A stretch of DNA of 46,768 nucleotides from NCBI GenBank assembly GCA_016283755.1, contig JAEENO010000037.1:1-46768 (forward strand), in the 5' to 3' direction. This DNA is from Lachnospiraceae bacterium. GTDB taxonomy: Bacteria; Bacillota; Clostridia; Lachnospirales; Lachnospiraceae. The notes under the pieces are model-generated. The model was not told the origin of the DNA. It saw only the letters and a list, made by a program, of their open reading frames with translations, and did not search any database. This document shows, piece after piece, positions 1 through 8,939 of this stretch. Both the position numbers and the translations under genes were made by a program. Each line of letters begins with the position of its first letter. Position 1 is the stretch's first letter.

Positions 1-19
1 TAAACAATAACTGTAAGGG

Positions 20-50
20 CGGATAGAGATTGATTTCTCTATTCGTTTTT
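20..50 (+). terminator. Intrinsic terminator of the gene left of the window
   Basis: A ten-pair stem (20-29 with 36-45, one G-T pair) and a six-base loop are followed by five T at 46-50. It lies before the first gene and probably ends a + strand transcript that enters from the left edge. Confidence 0.7.
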
Positions 51-77
51 CTTATAATTATACTTAGGAGAGTTGTT

Positions 78-584
78 ATGACTAAGAGAAGTAAGATTGT
101 ATCAATCATTCTGTTTTTAATATATATATTGCTTTTAACATGGATTATCATATATAAGATGGATTTTGTTCTGACGAAGATGCCATGTAGAAGCCTTAAT
201 CTTGTACCTTTACAGGGCACCGCGAAGTACCACGGACATTATGACTATAAGGAACTTTTCTTCAATGTGATTATATTCATACCGTTTGGTATGTTTATTT
301 CTATGGTAATTAAGAGATTTAATCTTGTTGCGGCCTTTTGCGGCGGCTTTTTCTTAAGTGTTATTTACGAAGCGGTGCAGTATGTCCTCGTCTGCGGAGT
401 GGCGGATGTTACGGATGTTATTACCAATACTGCCGGTGCATTAATCGGTGGCATAGTATATCTTATAATTAAGGCAATTTTTAAGAAGAACCATATTAAG
501 GTGATTAACACCATGGGAATGATGGTGTTTATTATCCTGCTTATGTTTGGAGCGATTTCTTTTATAGGCTTTTATTGGTTTTAG
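78..584 (+). CDS. VanZ-like family membrane protein
   Basis: This 168-residue integral membrane protein resembles the VanZ family, small proteins first known from teicoplanin resistance whose biochemical role is unclear. It shows four or five hydrophobic segments and the family pattern NLVPLQ, then an F-N-x-x-x-F-I-P-F-G block, then E-x-x-Q-Y and D-V-T-D-V-I-T-N-T-x-G-A near residues 105-125. The reading frame is open from position 30, but the ATG at 78 is preferred because AGGAG (66-70) stands at normal distance and the earlier part overlaps the upstream terminator. It ends 13 bases before the hybrid kinase gene and may share its transcript. Family assignment is fairly sure; the physiological role is not known. 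Confidence 0.8.
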   Translation: MTKRSKIVSIILFLIYILLLTWIIIYKMDFVLTKMPCRSLNLVPLQGTAKYHGHYDYKELFFNVIIFIPFGMFISMVIKRFNLVAAFCGGFFLSVIYEAVQYVLVCGVADVTDVITNTAGALIGGIVYLIIKAIFKKNHIKVINTMGMMVFIILLMFGAISFIGFYWF

Positions 585-597
585 TTAAGGAGGAAGT

Positions 598-2892
598 ATG
601 GAAAACGCTCTTATAATGATAAGGAGCTTATTTGCATATGGATTCGGTCTTTTTCTTGCCTGCTCCTATGCGGGCATTGAGTGGAGAAAAAGAACATTTA
701 AGGCAGTCGGTTTTTTCACTGTCTTTGAATTTGTGCTTTTTGTTATAATGAGTGCTTTGCTTGGAGCAGATAAGATTACATTCATATATCCTTTGCTTGC
801 ACATGTTCCGATGATGTTCTTTATAGGCTTTTTTGGTGAGACAAAGCCTGAAAAAGCTATAGCCTCTGTGCTTACGGCATATCTTTGTTGTGAATTTCCA
901 AACTGGATGGGCAGGATTATATCCGCACTTTTCGGAGGCAATGAGATTACCGATGTTATAGCATATGCACTTTCAACAATTGCGCTTGCTTTTCTTTTCT
1001 ACAAGTATGTGATCGATCATTTATCATCACTTTTATCATATTCCAGAATGGTATGTGTTGCCTTTTCACTTATTCCTTTTGCTTATTATATCTGGTCATA
1101 TGTCATGGCCAATTATCCTGAATTTATTAATAAATACAGTTATCATGCTACACTTACCGCGTCAGTATTATTTGCCTTAATGTTTATTGTGTTTGCGGTT
1201 ATTCTTCATAAGAGGCAGGAAGATGAGAATGCCTTAAAAGATCTCGAGAAGAAGCGTAAGGAAGAAGAGACGGAGAAATTAATCGCGATTGCATCCAATA
1301 AGTCAAAGGATGAGTTTCTTGCCGCAATTTCACATGAGATAAGAACTCCGATCAATGCAATCCTGGGATTTGATGAGATAGTTCTTCGAGAAAGCACCGA
1401 GCAGGAAGTAAAGGAATATGCTGCCAAGATTAAGGTCGCGGGATTAAATCTTCTTAATATCATTAATGATGTCTTAGACTGGTCGAAGATAGAGTCAGGC
1501 AAGGCGGAGATTGTTGATGGTGAATACAGTACCGCGCAGCTTCTTGCAGATGTTCTGCTTATGACGGAGCCAAGAGCTCTTGCCAAGAACTTAAGATTGA
1601 ATTATGAGATTGATCCGGGATTACCGCGAAAACTACGCGGCGATAATGTTCATATCAAGCAGATTATGATGAATCTTCTTACCAATGCGGTTAAGTATAC
1701 GGATGAAGGGTCGGTTACTTTGAGGGTTGCCATAAAAAAGCGTGGCGGCAACAGAATTAAGATTCATGTATCGGTAATGGATACCGGTATAGGAATTAAG
1801 GAAGAAGATAAGGATAAACTCTTTAATTCCTTTGAACGTGCGGATATTGACAGAAACCGTTCGGTTGAGGGAACCGGACTTGGGCTTAGTATAGCGGTAT
1901 CACTTCTTAAAATGATGCATTCCGATTTAAGACTTGACAGTAAATACGGTGTGGGTTCGGATTTTTATTTTGACGTTGAACAGGAAATAGTCGAAGCCGA
2001 GGGTATCGGTTTACTTAATATTAAAGATGCTGCGCTTGAACAGGTATCGGTTTACAGAGAATCTTTTAAGGCACCGAATGCGAAGATTCTTATTGTTGAT
2101 GATAATGATATGAATTTAATAGTATTCAAAAGCCTTATGAAGAATACAGGAATGACTATAGATACCGCAATGTCCGGTCAGGAAGCAATTAATAGGATTA
2201 AGAATACAAGATATGATATTGTATTTATGGATCATCTGATGCCGAAGATGAGCGGTGAAGAGTGCTTGCGTAGGATTATTAAGGATAAGGTCTTAAGCAG
2301 GAACGCACAGATTGTTATAGTTGTCACAGCCAATGCAATTCCGGGCGCAAGAGAAGGTTACATTAAGGCCGGATTTTCCGATTTCTTAAGAAAGCCTATT
2401 GTAGGATATGAGATTGAAGAGATGATTAAAAAGTATCTGCCGAAAGAGAAGATAGAGACATTCGAAGTTGAAATGCCTGTTGCATCGATAGATAAGAAGA
2501 TAAGACAGGAGAGCTCCGAAGCCGCACATATAGCCGATGCGGTGATACATATGAGTGCGGCGGATGCGAATGAACTCGATGTTAAGGTTGGATTATCATA
2601 TTGCGGCGGCAACAAGGAATTATATAACCAGATGTGCAGAGCTTTTATAGACAGTGATTTCGCAGGGAATCTGGAGAGACTTCTTAACGAGAACAATATT
2701 GAAGAATACAGGGTTATGGTGCATGGCCTTAAGTCAGGGGCCAAGTCAATAGGTGCCAAGATGCTTTCGGAAGATGCGCGTGAATCGGAGCTTGCGATTA
2801 AGGGCGATAATAGTGATTGGGAATTCGTAAAGAAGAATCATCCTAAGCTTATAGAGAAGATACATCAAATTGAGGATAAGATTAATGCTTAG
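598..2892 (+). CDS. Membrane hybrid histidine kinase with receiver and Hpt domains
   Basis: A 764-residue sensor kinase that carries nearly a whole phosphorelay. About six or seven hydrophobic segments fill residues 1-205 and form the sensor, followed by a charged coiled linker (205-230). The HisKA domain has SHEIRTP with phospho-accepting His246. The ATPase domain shows NLLTNAVKY, DTGIGI and GTGLGLSI. A receiver domain begins near residue 495 with ILIVDDN and has Asp545 (VFMDHLMP). A C-terminal Hpt domain has His709 in VHGLKSGAKSIGA. Phosphate would pass His246 to Asp545 to His709 and then to a separate receiver. The next gene, 31 bases downstream, ends in a receiver and is the obvious candidate target (inference). 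The signal sensed cannot be read. The RBS is AAGGAGGA just before the ATG. Confidence 0.92.
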   Translation: MENALIMIRSLFAYGFGLFLACSYAGIEWRKRTFKAVGFFTVFEFVLFVIMSALLGADKITFIYPLLAHVPMMFFIGFFGETKPEKAIASVLTAYLCCEFPNWMGRIISALFGGNEITDVIAYALSTIALAFLFYKYVIDHLSSLLSYSRMVCVAFSLIPFAYYIWSYVMANYPEFINKYSYHATLTASVLFALMFIVFAVILHKRQEDENALKDLEKKRKEEETEKLIAIASNKSKDEFLAAISHEIRTPINAILGFDEIVLRESTEQEVKEYAAKIKVAGLNLLNIINDVLDWSKIESGKAEIVDGEYSTAQLLADVLLMTEPRALAKNLRLNYEIDPGLPRKLRGDNVHIKQIMMNLLTNAVKYTDEGSVTLRVAIKKRGGNRIKIHVSVMDTGIGIKEEDKDKLFNSFERADIDRNRSVEGTGLGLSIAVSLLKMMHSDLRLDSKYGVGSDFYFDVEQEIVEAEGIGLLNIKDAALEQVSVYRESFKAPNAKILIVDDNDMNLIVFKSLMKNTGMTIDTAMSGQEAINRIKNTRYDIVFMDHLMPKMSGEECLRRIIKDKVLSRNAQIVIVVTANAIPGAREGYIKAGFSDFLRKPIVGYEIEEMIKKYLPKEKIETFEVEMPVASIDKKIRQESSEAAHIADAVIHMSAADANELDVKVGLSYCGGNKELYNQMCRAFIDSDFAGNLERLLNENNIEEYRVMVHGLKSGAKSIGAKMLSEDARESELAIKGDNSDWEFVKKNHPKLIEKIHQIEDKINA

Positions 2893-2923
2893 TGACATGC
2901 GTTCAATTTGAGGGGGTATATTA

Positions 2924-4456
2924 ATGAGATTTATCGAGACAGAGAAACTGAAGATGGGAATGCTTGTCGGAAGGGACATTATTGAGTCGGGCTCGGGGGT
3001 GATTTTTTCCAGAGGTCAGGCACTTTCTTTTGCGATGATCAAGCAGCTTTTTGATAAGGGTTATCCGGGCGTATATGTAATGGACGAGCCGAAGGATGAA
3101 CTTTTACCGGTAAAGCTTATTAAGGAGACATACAATGCAGTTGCGAATTGCGATATCAATAAGATAATTATGCTTTCGGACAGGATAACGGATATTCTGC
3201 TTGAATCCCGCGATGAAGTCTTAGATATCGTCGATATGCGTTCGTATAACGATTATATACCGCATCATTCGCTGTTCGTTGCAATATATGCGGTTAAGAT
3301 GGGAATAGTGCTTTCATATGACAAGAATCGCTTGAAAGATTTGTGTATGGCAGGACTATTGCATGACCTTGGAAAGTATAAGATATCACCGAATCTTGTT
3401 AATAAGAAGGGTGTGCTTGATAATTCTGAGTTTGCTATCATGAAAAAGCATACTCATCTTGGATTTGAGTTTATAAGCAATAATACCGCGATTTCGGATG
3501 AGGTTAAAATGGCAGTGCTTTTACACCATGAGAATGAAAACGGTACGGGCTATCCTTATGGACGCTCCGAGAACGAAATCACGGAGTATGCGAAGATTCT
3601 TCATGTTGCGGATGTATTTGATGCACTCACAACCAAAAAGCCATACAGAAAAGAATATTCCAATGCCAATGCGATAGATTACCTTGAAGGCGGTAGAAAT
3701 ATTCTGTTTGACAGTCGATTCGTAGACGCTTTTGAAGAAATAATAGTTCCTTATCCGACGGGTACCGGCATTATGCTTTCTAACGGCGACATGGCTGAGG
3801 TTTTGATGCAGACTGCAGATTATAAGCGCCCTATAATATTTAACAAAAGCACCAAAGAGGAGATCAATCTTCTTACATCCGAAGAATATGCGAATGAAGT
3901 TATAATGGATGAGATTCCGGAGGATAAGAAGAAAGAGAATAATGAGAAAGAAAAAGTTGCGACCATTGTCGAAACCAATCCTGATGATGTGGTACCTGTA
4001 CCGGAAGCAGACAGGCATGAATTCGATATAACGGCATATCTGTACGGTGAGAAAGAAGAGACAGACGAACCTAAGGAAAAGAAGAAGATAATGATAGTTG
4101 ATGATGTATTGGTAAGTCTTATCCAGACTAAGGGTATGCTCATGAGTAACTATGAGGTCTCTACTTTCAATAGCGGCAAGGCTGCGGTAAGTAACGTTAA
4201 CTTTATTAAGCCGGATCTTATCCTTATGGATTATGCGATGCCTGAAATGGACGGTGCTACGGCAGTTGACAAGATAAGAGAAGCAGGCTGCAACGCACCC
4301 GTTATTTTCCTTACGGGTAAGTGTGATAAGGAGACAGTATATGCCTGCAAGAAGTCAGGTGCTGCAGATTATATTGTTAAGCCCGTTAATGCGGTGTATT
4401 TAAAAGCGCGTATCGAAGTTGCGCTTTTTGAAAAGGGCGGAAAAGTATTTGAGTAA
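2924..4456 (+). CDS. HD-GYP domain phosphodiesterase with C-terminal receiver domain
   Basis: A 510-residue protein whose N-terminal ~60 residues resemble the DUF3391-like segment found before HD-GYP domains. The HD-GYP core (about 105-280) shows HHSLFVA, HDLGKYKI, the HxxxGF pattern, LLHHENENGTGYP and DVFDALT, so it probably hydrolyses cyclic di-GMP. A charged low-complexity linker (about 325-385) leads to a receiver domain starting KKIMIVDD, with Asp436 in ILMDYAMP and a Lys in the VKPVN block. Receiver domains are usually N-terminal in HD-GYP response regulators, so the order here is reversed. The upstream hybrid kinase with an Hpt domain is the likely phosphodonor. An RBS-like GAGGGGG lies before the ATG. 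Function is firm at family level; which cyclic dinucleotide is cleaved is inferred. Confidence 0.9.
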   Translation: MRFIETEKLKMGMLVGRDIIESGSGVIFSRGQALSFAMIKQLFDKGYPGVYVMDEPKDELLPVKLIKETYNAVANCDINKIIMLSDRITDILLESRDEVLDIVDMRSYNDYIPHHSLFVAIYAVKMGIVLSYDKNRLKDLCMAGLLHDLGKYKISPNLVNKKGVLDNSEFAIMKKHTHLGFEFISNNTAISDEVKMAVLLHHENENGTGYPYGRSENEITEYAKILHVADVFDALTTKKPYRKEYSNANAIDYLEGGRNILFDSRFVDAFEEIIVPYPTGTGIMLSNGDMAEVLMQTADYKRPIIFNKSTKEEINLLTSEEYANEVIMDEIPEDKKKENNEKEKVATIVETNPDDVVPVPEADRHEFDITAYLYGEKEETDEPKEKKKIMIVDDVLVSLIQTKGMLMSNYEVSTFNSGKAAVSNVNFIKPDLILMDYAMPEMDGATAVDKIREAGCNAPVIFLTGKCDKETVYACKKSGAADYIVKPVNAVYLKARIEVALFEKGGKVFE

Positions 4457-4469
4457 AGAGGTAGTATAG

Positions 4470-5021
4470 ATGTCTGAGAAGAATCTTGTAGAAAATATGA
4501 TAACGAGCACACAGGTTTTTAAGGGAAAGCTTTTGCAAATATTCAGTGATGAAGTAAGCCTTCCTAACGGTAATACTGCGATACGCGAGTATAATAAGCA
4601 TTTCGGCGCCGTATGTATTATTCCGATAACGGACGACGGTCAGGTTATACTTGAAAGACAGTTCAGATATCCTATTCATGAAGTTATAACGGAGATTCCT
4701 GCGGGAAAGCTTGATTCACCGGATGAAGATCCGCTATCTGCCGCAAAGCGCGAATTAAGGGAAGAGACAGGTTATATTGCCAATACATGGATTCACCTTG
4801 GGTTATTCATGGGAGCTGCAGCTTATTCAAACGAGAAAATTAATATGTATCTTGCGAAAGATCTTGTAAGGGGAGAACGGGAACTTGACGACGATGAATT
4901 CCTGGATGTATTTACAATGCCTCTTGAAGAAGCTGTAAGAGAAGTTATGGACGGAAAGATTGCTGACGGTAAGACAATTGCTGCGGTACTTAAGGCTAAT
5001 GAGCTTATGAAGAAATCGTAG
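4470..5021 (+). CDS. NUDIX hydrolase, ADP-ribose pyrophosphatase type
   Basis: This 183-residue protein carries a complete Nudix box, GKLDSPDEDPLSAAKREL followed by REETGY, matching G-x5-E-x7-REUxEExGU. The upstream strand (VCIIPITDDGQVILERQFR) and the EIPAGKLD start of the box match the ADP-ribose pyrophosphatase group (NudF-like), which splits ADP-ribose into AMP and ribose 5-phosphate in the cytoplasm. It begins 13 bases after the HD-GYP gene (AGAGGTAG RBS) and is probably the last gene of the same operon. A functional link with the signalling pair is not evident. The exact nucleotide substrate cannot be fixed from sequence. Confidence 0.88.
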   Translation: MSEKNLVENMITSTQVFKGKLLQIFSDEVSLPNGNTAIREYNKHFGAVCIIPITDDGQVILERQFRYPIHEVITEIPAGKLDSPDEDPLSAAKRELREETGYIANTWIHLGLFMGAAAYSNEKINMYLAKDLVRGERELDDDEFLDVFTMPLEEAVREVMDGKIADGKTIAAVLKANELMKKS

Positions 5022-5047
5022 GCGGACAGAACTTTTATACTTAAAAA

Positions 5048-5081
5048 AGGGTAGAAAAATGGGCGTAGCATTTGCTACGCC
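5048..5081 (-). terminator. Hairpin terminator for the small - strand ORF
   Basis: An eight-pair stem, GGCGTAGC (5062-5069) with GCTACGCC (5074-5081), has a four-base loop. On the - strand it is followed by a T-rich run (complement of 5048-5060). It lies 45 bases past the stop of the 55-residue ORF. On the + strand the tail is weaker (ATAATTT), but it may also end the NUDIX operon. Confidence 0.6.
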
Positions 5082-5125
5082 ATAATTTAAGTAGGAACTA
5101 AAAAATAATGAAGATTTATATCAAA

Positions 5126-5293
5126 TTAAAAGATGTGTGCAAGTGTTGTCAAAACGAGAGTAACAAAAGATGGTTTCTTATCTTTTGAAGCTTCGTCAAC
5201 TATTGCGGATAACTTCCACATAGGTAAGTTTGTATTTGCTGTAGAATTTACATATGTGCGACCTGAATTGCAATCCATGATTTCATTAAACAT
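5126..5293 (-). CDS. Small protein of 55 residues, function unknown
   Basis: A short reading frame (MFNEIMDCNSGRTY at the start, LTTLAHIF at the end) begins nine bases after a full-strength AGAAGGAG (5303-5310 on the - strand) and ends before a hairpin with a T tail. Upstream on the same strand is a perfect TATAAT (complement of 5385-5390), but the -35 is poor. The sequence has no signal peptide and only a mildly hydrophobic C-terminal part. I do not recognise the family. The combination of RBS, terminator and otherwise empty gap supports a real small gene. The alternative is a spurious ORF in a 537-base intergenic region. Confidence 0.5.
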   Translation of the reverse strand: MFNEIMDCNSGRTYVNSTANTNLPMWKLSAIVDEASKDKKPSFVTLVLTTLAHIF

Positions 5294-5558
5294 TTTCCGT
5301 TACTCCTTCTATTAATAATATTTATGATATGGACAAACTTGATTAAAATTCGTTTATCCCTGTGACCATATGAGATGATATCATTATAATAGAATGTAAT
5401 CAACCAACTTTTTGGAAAGTAATTGTTAACAAATGCAAATAAAATATTAAAATCTTTAGCAAGTCGACAAATGTCCATATATAGCGGAAAAACATTGACT
5501 TTTTTGTGTTTTTGGGCCAAAATGGTGTATGGAAATAATATGAAAGGAAATAATAATC

Positions 5559-6929
5559 ATGAAGAAACCGGACATGAAAGAAATGGTTGCTTATTGCAGC
5601 CAGTACGGATATATTTTTCAAGGCAGTGAAATATACGGTGGTCTTGCAAATACATGGGATTACGGCCCGCTTGGAACAAGACTTAAGAATAATTTAAAAG
5701 ATGCATGGAGAAAGCATTTTATCCAAATGAGAGAGAATGCTTATGAAGTTGATGCTGATATCCTTATGAATCCACGCGTATGGGAAGCAAGCGGCCACGT
5801 GTCGAGCTTTTCCGACCCGCTTGTTGATTGTAAGGAATGTAAGGCAAGATTCCGTGCGGATACTTTGATTGAAGACTTTGACGAGAATGCGCATGCTGAC
5901 GGAATGACTCAGGATGAGATGGTAGCATATATAAGAGAGCATGGGATTACATGCCCTAAGTGCGGTAAAGCAAACTTTACAGATATAAGACAGTTCAATC
6001 TTATGTTCGCAACGGAAAGAGGAGTTACTAACGATACCAAGACTACGGTATATCTTCGTCCGGAGAATGCACAGGGTGAGTATGTTAACTTCTTAAACGT
6101 TCAGAGAACAATGAGAGCAAAGGTTCCGTTCTCTATCGGTCAGATCGGTAAGGCCTTCAGAAATGAGATTACACCGGGTAATTTCACCTTTAGAACCATT
6201 GAATTCGAGCAGATGGAGTATCAGACCTTCTGTAAGGAAGGCACCGATATGGAGCTTTATGAGTACTTTAAGAACTATGGTATGGAATTCTTCGAGTCAC
6301 TCGGACTTCCTGCAGAGAAGCTTCGTTTCCACGATCATGAGAAGCTTGCGCATTATGCGAAGGCAGCGTGTGATATAGAGTATCTCTTCCCGTTCGGATG
6401 GGGCGAGATTAACGGTACCCATAACAGAACGAACTTTGATTTAACAAGACATCAGGAATACAGCGGTCAGTCAATGGAGTATCTCGATCCTGTAACCAAT
6501 GAGAAGTTCATTCCTTATGTAGTTGAATCTACATACGGTCTTGACAGACTTGTACTTGCAATTCTCTTTGAGTGCTTAGAGGAGGAGGAACTTCCTGAGA
6601 ACGATACTCGTACACTTCTTAAGCTTCCTGCATTCCTTGCACCGATTAAGATTAATGTGCTTCCGATTGCCAAGAAGAAGCATGGCGATAAGGCAGCAGA
6701 GATCAGAAGCATGCTTTCTAAGAAGTATATGACAAGCTATGATGAATCCGGAAGTATCGGTAAGAGATATCGCCGTGGCGATGCAATCGGTATTCCTTAT
6801 GCGATCTCTGTTGATGATGAGACGGTTGAGAACGATATCGCAACAATAAGATTCAGAGACAGCATGGAACAGATAAAAGTGCCTGTTAGCGAGCTTATGG
6901 CATACTTTGAGGATAAGTTTACATACTAA
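5559..6929 (+). CDS. glyQS: Glycyl-tRNA synthetase, single-chain class II type
   Basis: A 456-residue cytoplasmic enzyme that charges tRNA-Gly with glycine. It is the alpha-2 (eukaryote/archaea-like, GlyQS) form used by many Firmicutes. The N-terminus has YIFQGSEIYGG and TWDYGPLGTRLKNN. Motif 2 appears as FRNEITPGNFTFRT followed by EFEQMEYQTF, motif 3 as GLDRLVLAILFE, and the C-terminal anticodon-binding domain starts near LLKLPAFLAPI. Two CxxC-type pairs (DCKECKARF and CPKCGKANF) suggest a zinc-binding insertion. Start at 5559 follows AAAGGAAAT. The gene is preceded by a 265-base gap in which I see no convincing T-box (no clear specifier loop or TGG-containing T-box sequence) and ends at a strong bidirectional terminator. 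Length fits the family. Confidence 0.97.
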   Translation: MKKPDMKEMVAYCSQYGYIFQGSEIYGGLANTWDYGPLGTRLKNNLKDAWRKHFIQMRENAYEVDADILMNPRVWEASGHVSSFSDPLVDCKECKARFRADTLIEDFDENAHADGMTQDEMVAYIREHGITCPKCGKANFTDIRQFNLMFATERGVTNDTKTTVYLRPENAQGEYVNFLNVQRTMRAKVPFSIGQIGKAFRNEITPGNFTFRTIEFEQMEYQTFCKEGTDMELYEYFKNYGMEFFESLGLPAEKLRFHDHEKLAHYAKAACDIEYLFPFGWGEINGTHNRTNFDLTRHQEYSGQSMEYLDPVTNEKFIPYVVESTYGLDRLVLAILFECLEEEELPENDTRTLLKLPAFLAPIKINVLPIAKKKHGDKAAEIRSMLSKKYMTSYDESGSIGKRYRRGDAIGIPYAISVDDETVENDIATIRFRDSMEQIKVPVSELMAYFEDKFTY

Positions 6930-6951
6930 TTTAAGAGCTTTTATAAAAAAG

Positions 6952-6983
6952 AAAGAGGTTCCGAAATTACGGAACCTCTTTTT
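6952..6983. terminator. Bidirectional terminator between glyQS and the Na/Pi cotransporter gene
   Basis: A twelve-pair perfect stem (6952-6963 with 6970-6981) has a six-base loop and A/T runs on both sides. The convergent genes stop 23 bases to its left and 13 bases to its right, so it can serve both strands. Confidence 0.9.
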
Positions 6984-6995
6984 GCTGTTCAGTTA

Positions 6996-8759
6996 TTAAT
7001 CAAGTGAATATGCTTTGCTGTACTCTTCGTAAAGCTTAATGTAATGATTGTCCTTATGCTCTCTTATATTCCTTAAGTACTGGTGTGACTCAAAGTCATC
7101 ATTATGTAACTCGATGATTACCGCTGCGATATTGGAGCAGTGAGCGGCGATTCTTTCGTAGTTGGTAAGAAGATCGTTAAGAACGAATCCCTGGTCGATA
7201 CTGCAGGTACCGTTCTGTAATCTTGCGATGTGTCTGTTCTTAATTTCATGAACCAAAACACCGATCCACTCACGAAGCGGCTCTACTTTGCTTGCAAGAG
7301 CAATGTCATCATCCTGGAATGCAGAGCATACATTAACAACAATTTCGTTAACAGCTTTCTTAATGGTGAAAAGCTCTGCACGGGCTTCCGGTGAGAACTG
7401 AATGCTCTTCTCGTTAACTTCGGCAGCGGCTTTCGCAATATTATAAGCATGGTCGCCGAGACGCTCGAAGTCGCTTATGGAATGTAAGAATTCCGATGTC
7501 TGCTTGGTCTGTGCTGTATTCATCTCGTGCTTGGATAATTGCATGAGATAGGTACCGATCTTATCTTCGTATTTATCGATTATATTCTCTTTTTTCTCAA
7601 GCTTAGCCATTCTCTCTTCAGAGAACTGCGTAAGTAAATCCATTGAACGGATAACGTTCTTTTGAGCAGCCTTAGCCATTCCGTTCATTGCCTTATGTGA
7701 CTGGCTTATGGCAAGCTCGGGATACTTTAAGAAACGCTCCTCGAGAAGATCGAAGTCGGCCTGTTCTTCGATATCATCCTGAGACTCTTTAAATAAAGTA
7801 CATACAATTTTCTCGATTATTTTAATCGATGGAGCAAGTATACATACGGTTAAGACACGGTATACAGTGTTTACGGTCGCAACAAGTATAGGCGTCATTA
7901 TAACGTTTATAAAAGGTAATTCAACACAGGCATTAACAATATAGAAGATTGAGCCCCAGATTGTAACACCGAGCATATCATCTATTAGGTATACGAATGC
8001 GGTTCTTTTACCATTGGTGTTGGTACCGATTGATGAAAGAAGTACAGGTGATGATGCACCGATTCCTACACCAAGGATAATCGGAAGCGTATTGGAAAAA
8101 GTTAATACGCCCGTAACAGAGATTGCCTGCAGGATACCGATAGCTGCGGATGAACTCTGTAAGATTGCCGTGAAGACAATACCTATAAGGATACCGATTA
8201 ACGGATGGTTAAAGATTGTCAATATATTAAGGAAATCAGGATTGTCTCTTAAAGGACTCATCGCCGCACTCATCGTCTGCATGCCGACCATAAGTATTGC
8301 AAAGCCAAGCATTATATCACCTATATGGCGATTACGACTGTGCTTCGAGAGCTTTTTGAGGAAGATACCGACAATTGCAACTATTGCTGCAATGGTGGCG
8401 GATGAAAGAAGTGTTGCGATACCGCTTCCGCCTTCAATATAAGATAGGCAAAGTATCCAGCCTGTCACTGATGTGCCGATACTTGAACCCATGATAACGC
8501 TTATCGCCTGGATAAGCTTCATCATACCTGAGTTAACAAAACCGACAACCATAACGGTTGTTGCAGATGATGACTGAATTAAAGCCGTTACAACGATACC
8601 GAGAAGAATTCCTTTAACTCTTGTGTTGGTTAATTTGTAGAGAATTCTCTCCAATCTTGTTCCGGCGACCTGTTTAAGACTGTCGCCCATGACTGCCATT
8701 CCGTATAAGAAGAGGGCAACACCTGATAAAAGCGACAATACGATAGCAATTGATTCCAT
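6996..8759 (-). CDS. Na/Pi cotransporter family protein with PhoU-like C-terminal domain
   Basis: A 587-residue membrane protein of the NptA/PF02690 type, which imports phosphate with sodium or may mainly export it. Two inverted membrane repeats carry the family signature QSSSATTVMVVGFVN (near residue 62) and QSSSAAIGILQAI (near 200). The C-terminal ~200 residues form a soluble helical PhoU-like domain (motifs SDFERLGDHAYNIAKAA and NYERIAAHCSNIA), typical of the long version found in Firmicutes. The gene stands alone on the - strand, behind a good promoter and before a shared terminator. RBS AGGAGAAAG precedes the start. No pho-box could be recognised. Transport direction is not decided by the sequence. 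Confidence 0.93.
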   Translation of the reverse strand: MESIAIVLSLLSGVALFLYGMAVMGDSLKQVAGTRLERILYKLTNTRVKGILLGIVVTALIQSSSATTVMVVGFVNSGMMKLIQAISVIMGSSIGTSVTGWILCLSYIEGGSGIATLLSSATIAAIVAIVGIFLKKLSKHSRNRHIGDIMLGFAILMVGMQTMSAAMSPLRDNPDFLNILTIFNHPLIGILIGIVFTAILQSSSAAIGILQAISVTGVLTFSNTLPIILGVGIGASSPVLLSSIGTNTNGKRTAFVYLIDDMLGVTIWGSIFYIVNACVELPFINVIMTPILVATVNTVYRVLTVCILAPSIKIIEKIVCTLFKESQDDIEEQADFDLLEERFLKYPELAISQSHKAMNGMAKAAQKNVIRSMDLLTQFSEERMAKLEKKENIIDKYEDKIGTYLMQLSKHEMNTAQTKQTSEFLHSISDFERLGDHAYNIAKAAAEVNEKSIQFSPEARAELFTIKKAVNEIVVNVCSAFQDDDIALASKVEPLREWIGVLVHEIKNRHIARLQNGTCSIDQGFVLNDLLTNYERIAAHCSNIAAVIIELHNDDFESHQYLRNIREHKDNHYIKLYEEYSKAYSLD

Positions 8760-8804
8760 ATGCTTTCTCCTGATTAATATAAATATCCCTTTTACTTCAA
8801 TCTA

Positions 8805-8833
8805 ATTATATTCTCGTAAAAATAAAAATTCAA
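8805..8833 (-). promoter_or_regulatory. Sigma-A promoter of the Na/Pi cotransporter gene
   Basis: On the - strand TTGAAT (complement of 8828-8833) and TATAAT (complement of 8805-8810) are separated by exactly 17 bases. The -10 lies about 45 bases upstream of the ATG, and an RBS follows at normal distance. Confidence 0.75.
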
Positions 8834-8939
8834 TGGAAAAAAGTGAATATATTTGCATTACTTTTAACATCGTGATATATATATAATGACGAAAAAATTG
8901 GGCTGACCATTAATAAGGAATATAAAGGAGAGATTAAGC

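Noticed and set aside
5294-5558. T-box leader for glyQS
   Set aside because: I found no convincing specifier loop, T-box sequence or terminator/antiterminator pair in this gap.
5248-5629. Several frames of 68-90 residues on both strands before glyQS
   Set aside because: They overlap each other, lack ribosome-binding sites and have compositions of non-coding AT-rich DNA; only the 55-residue frame at 5126-5293 has translation signals.
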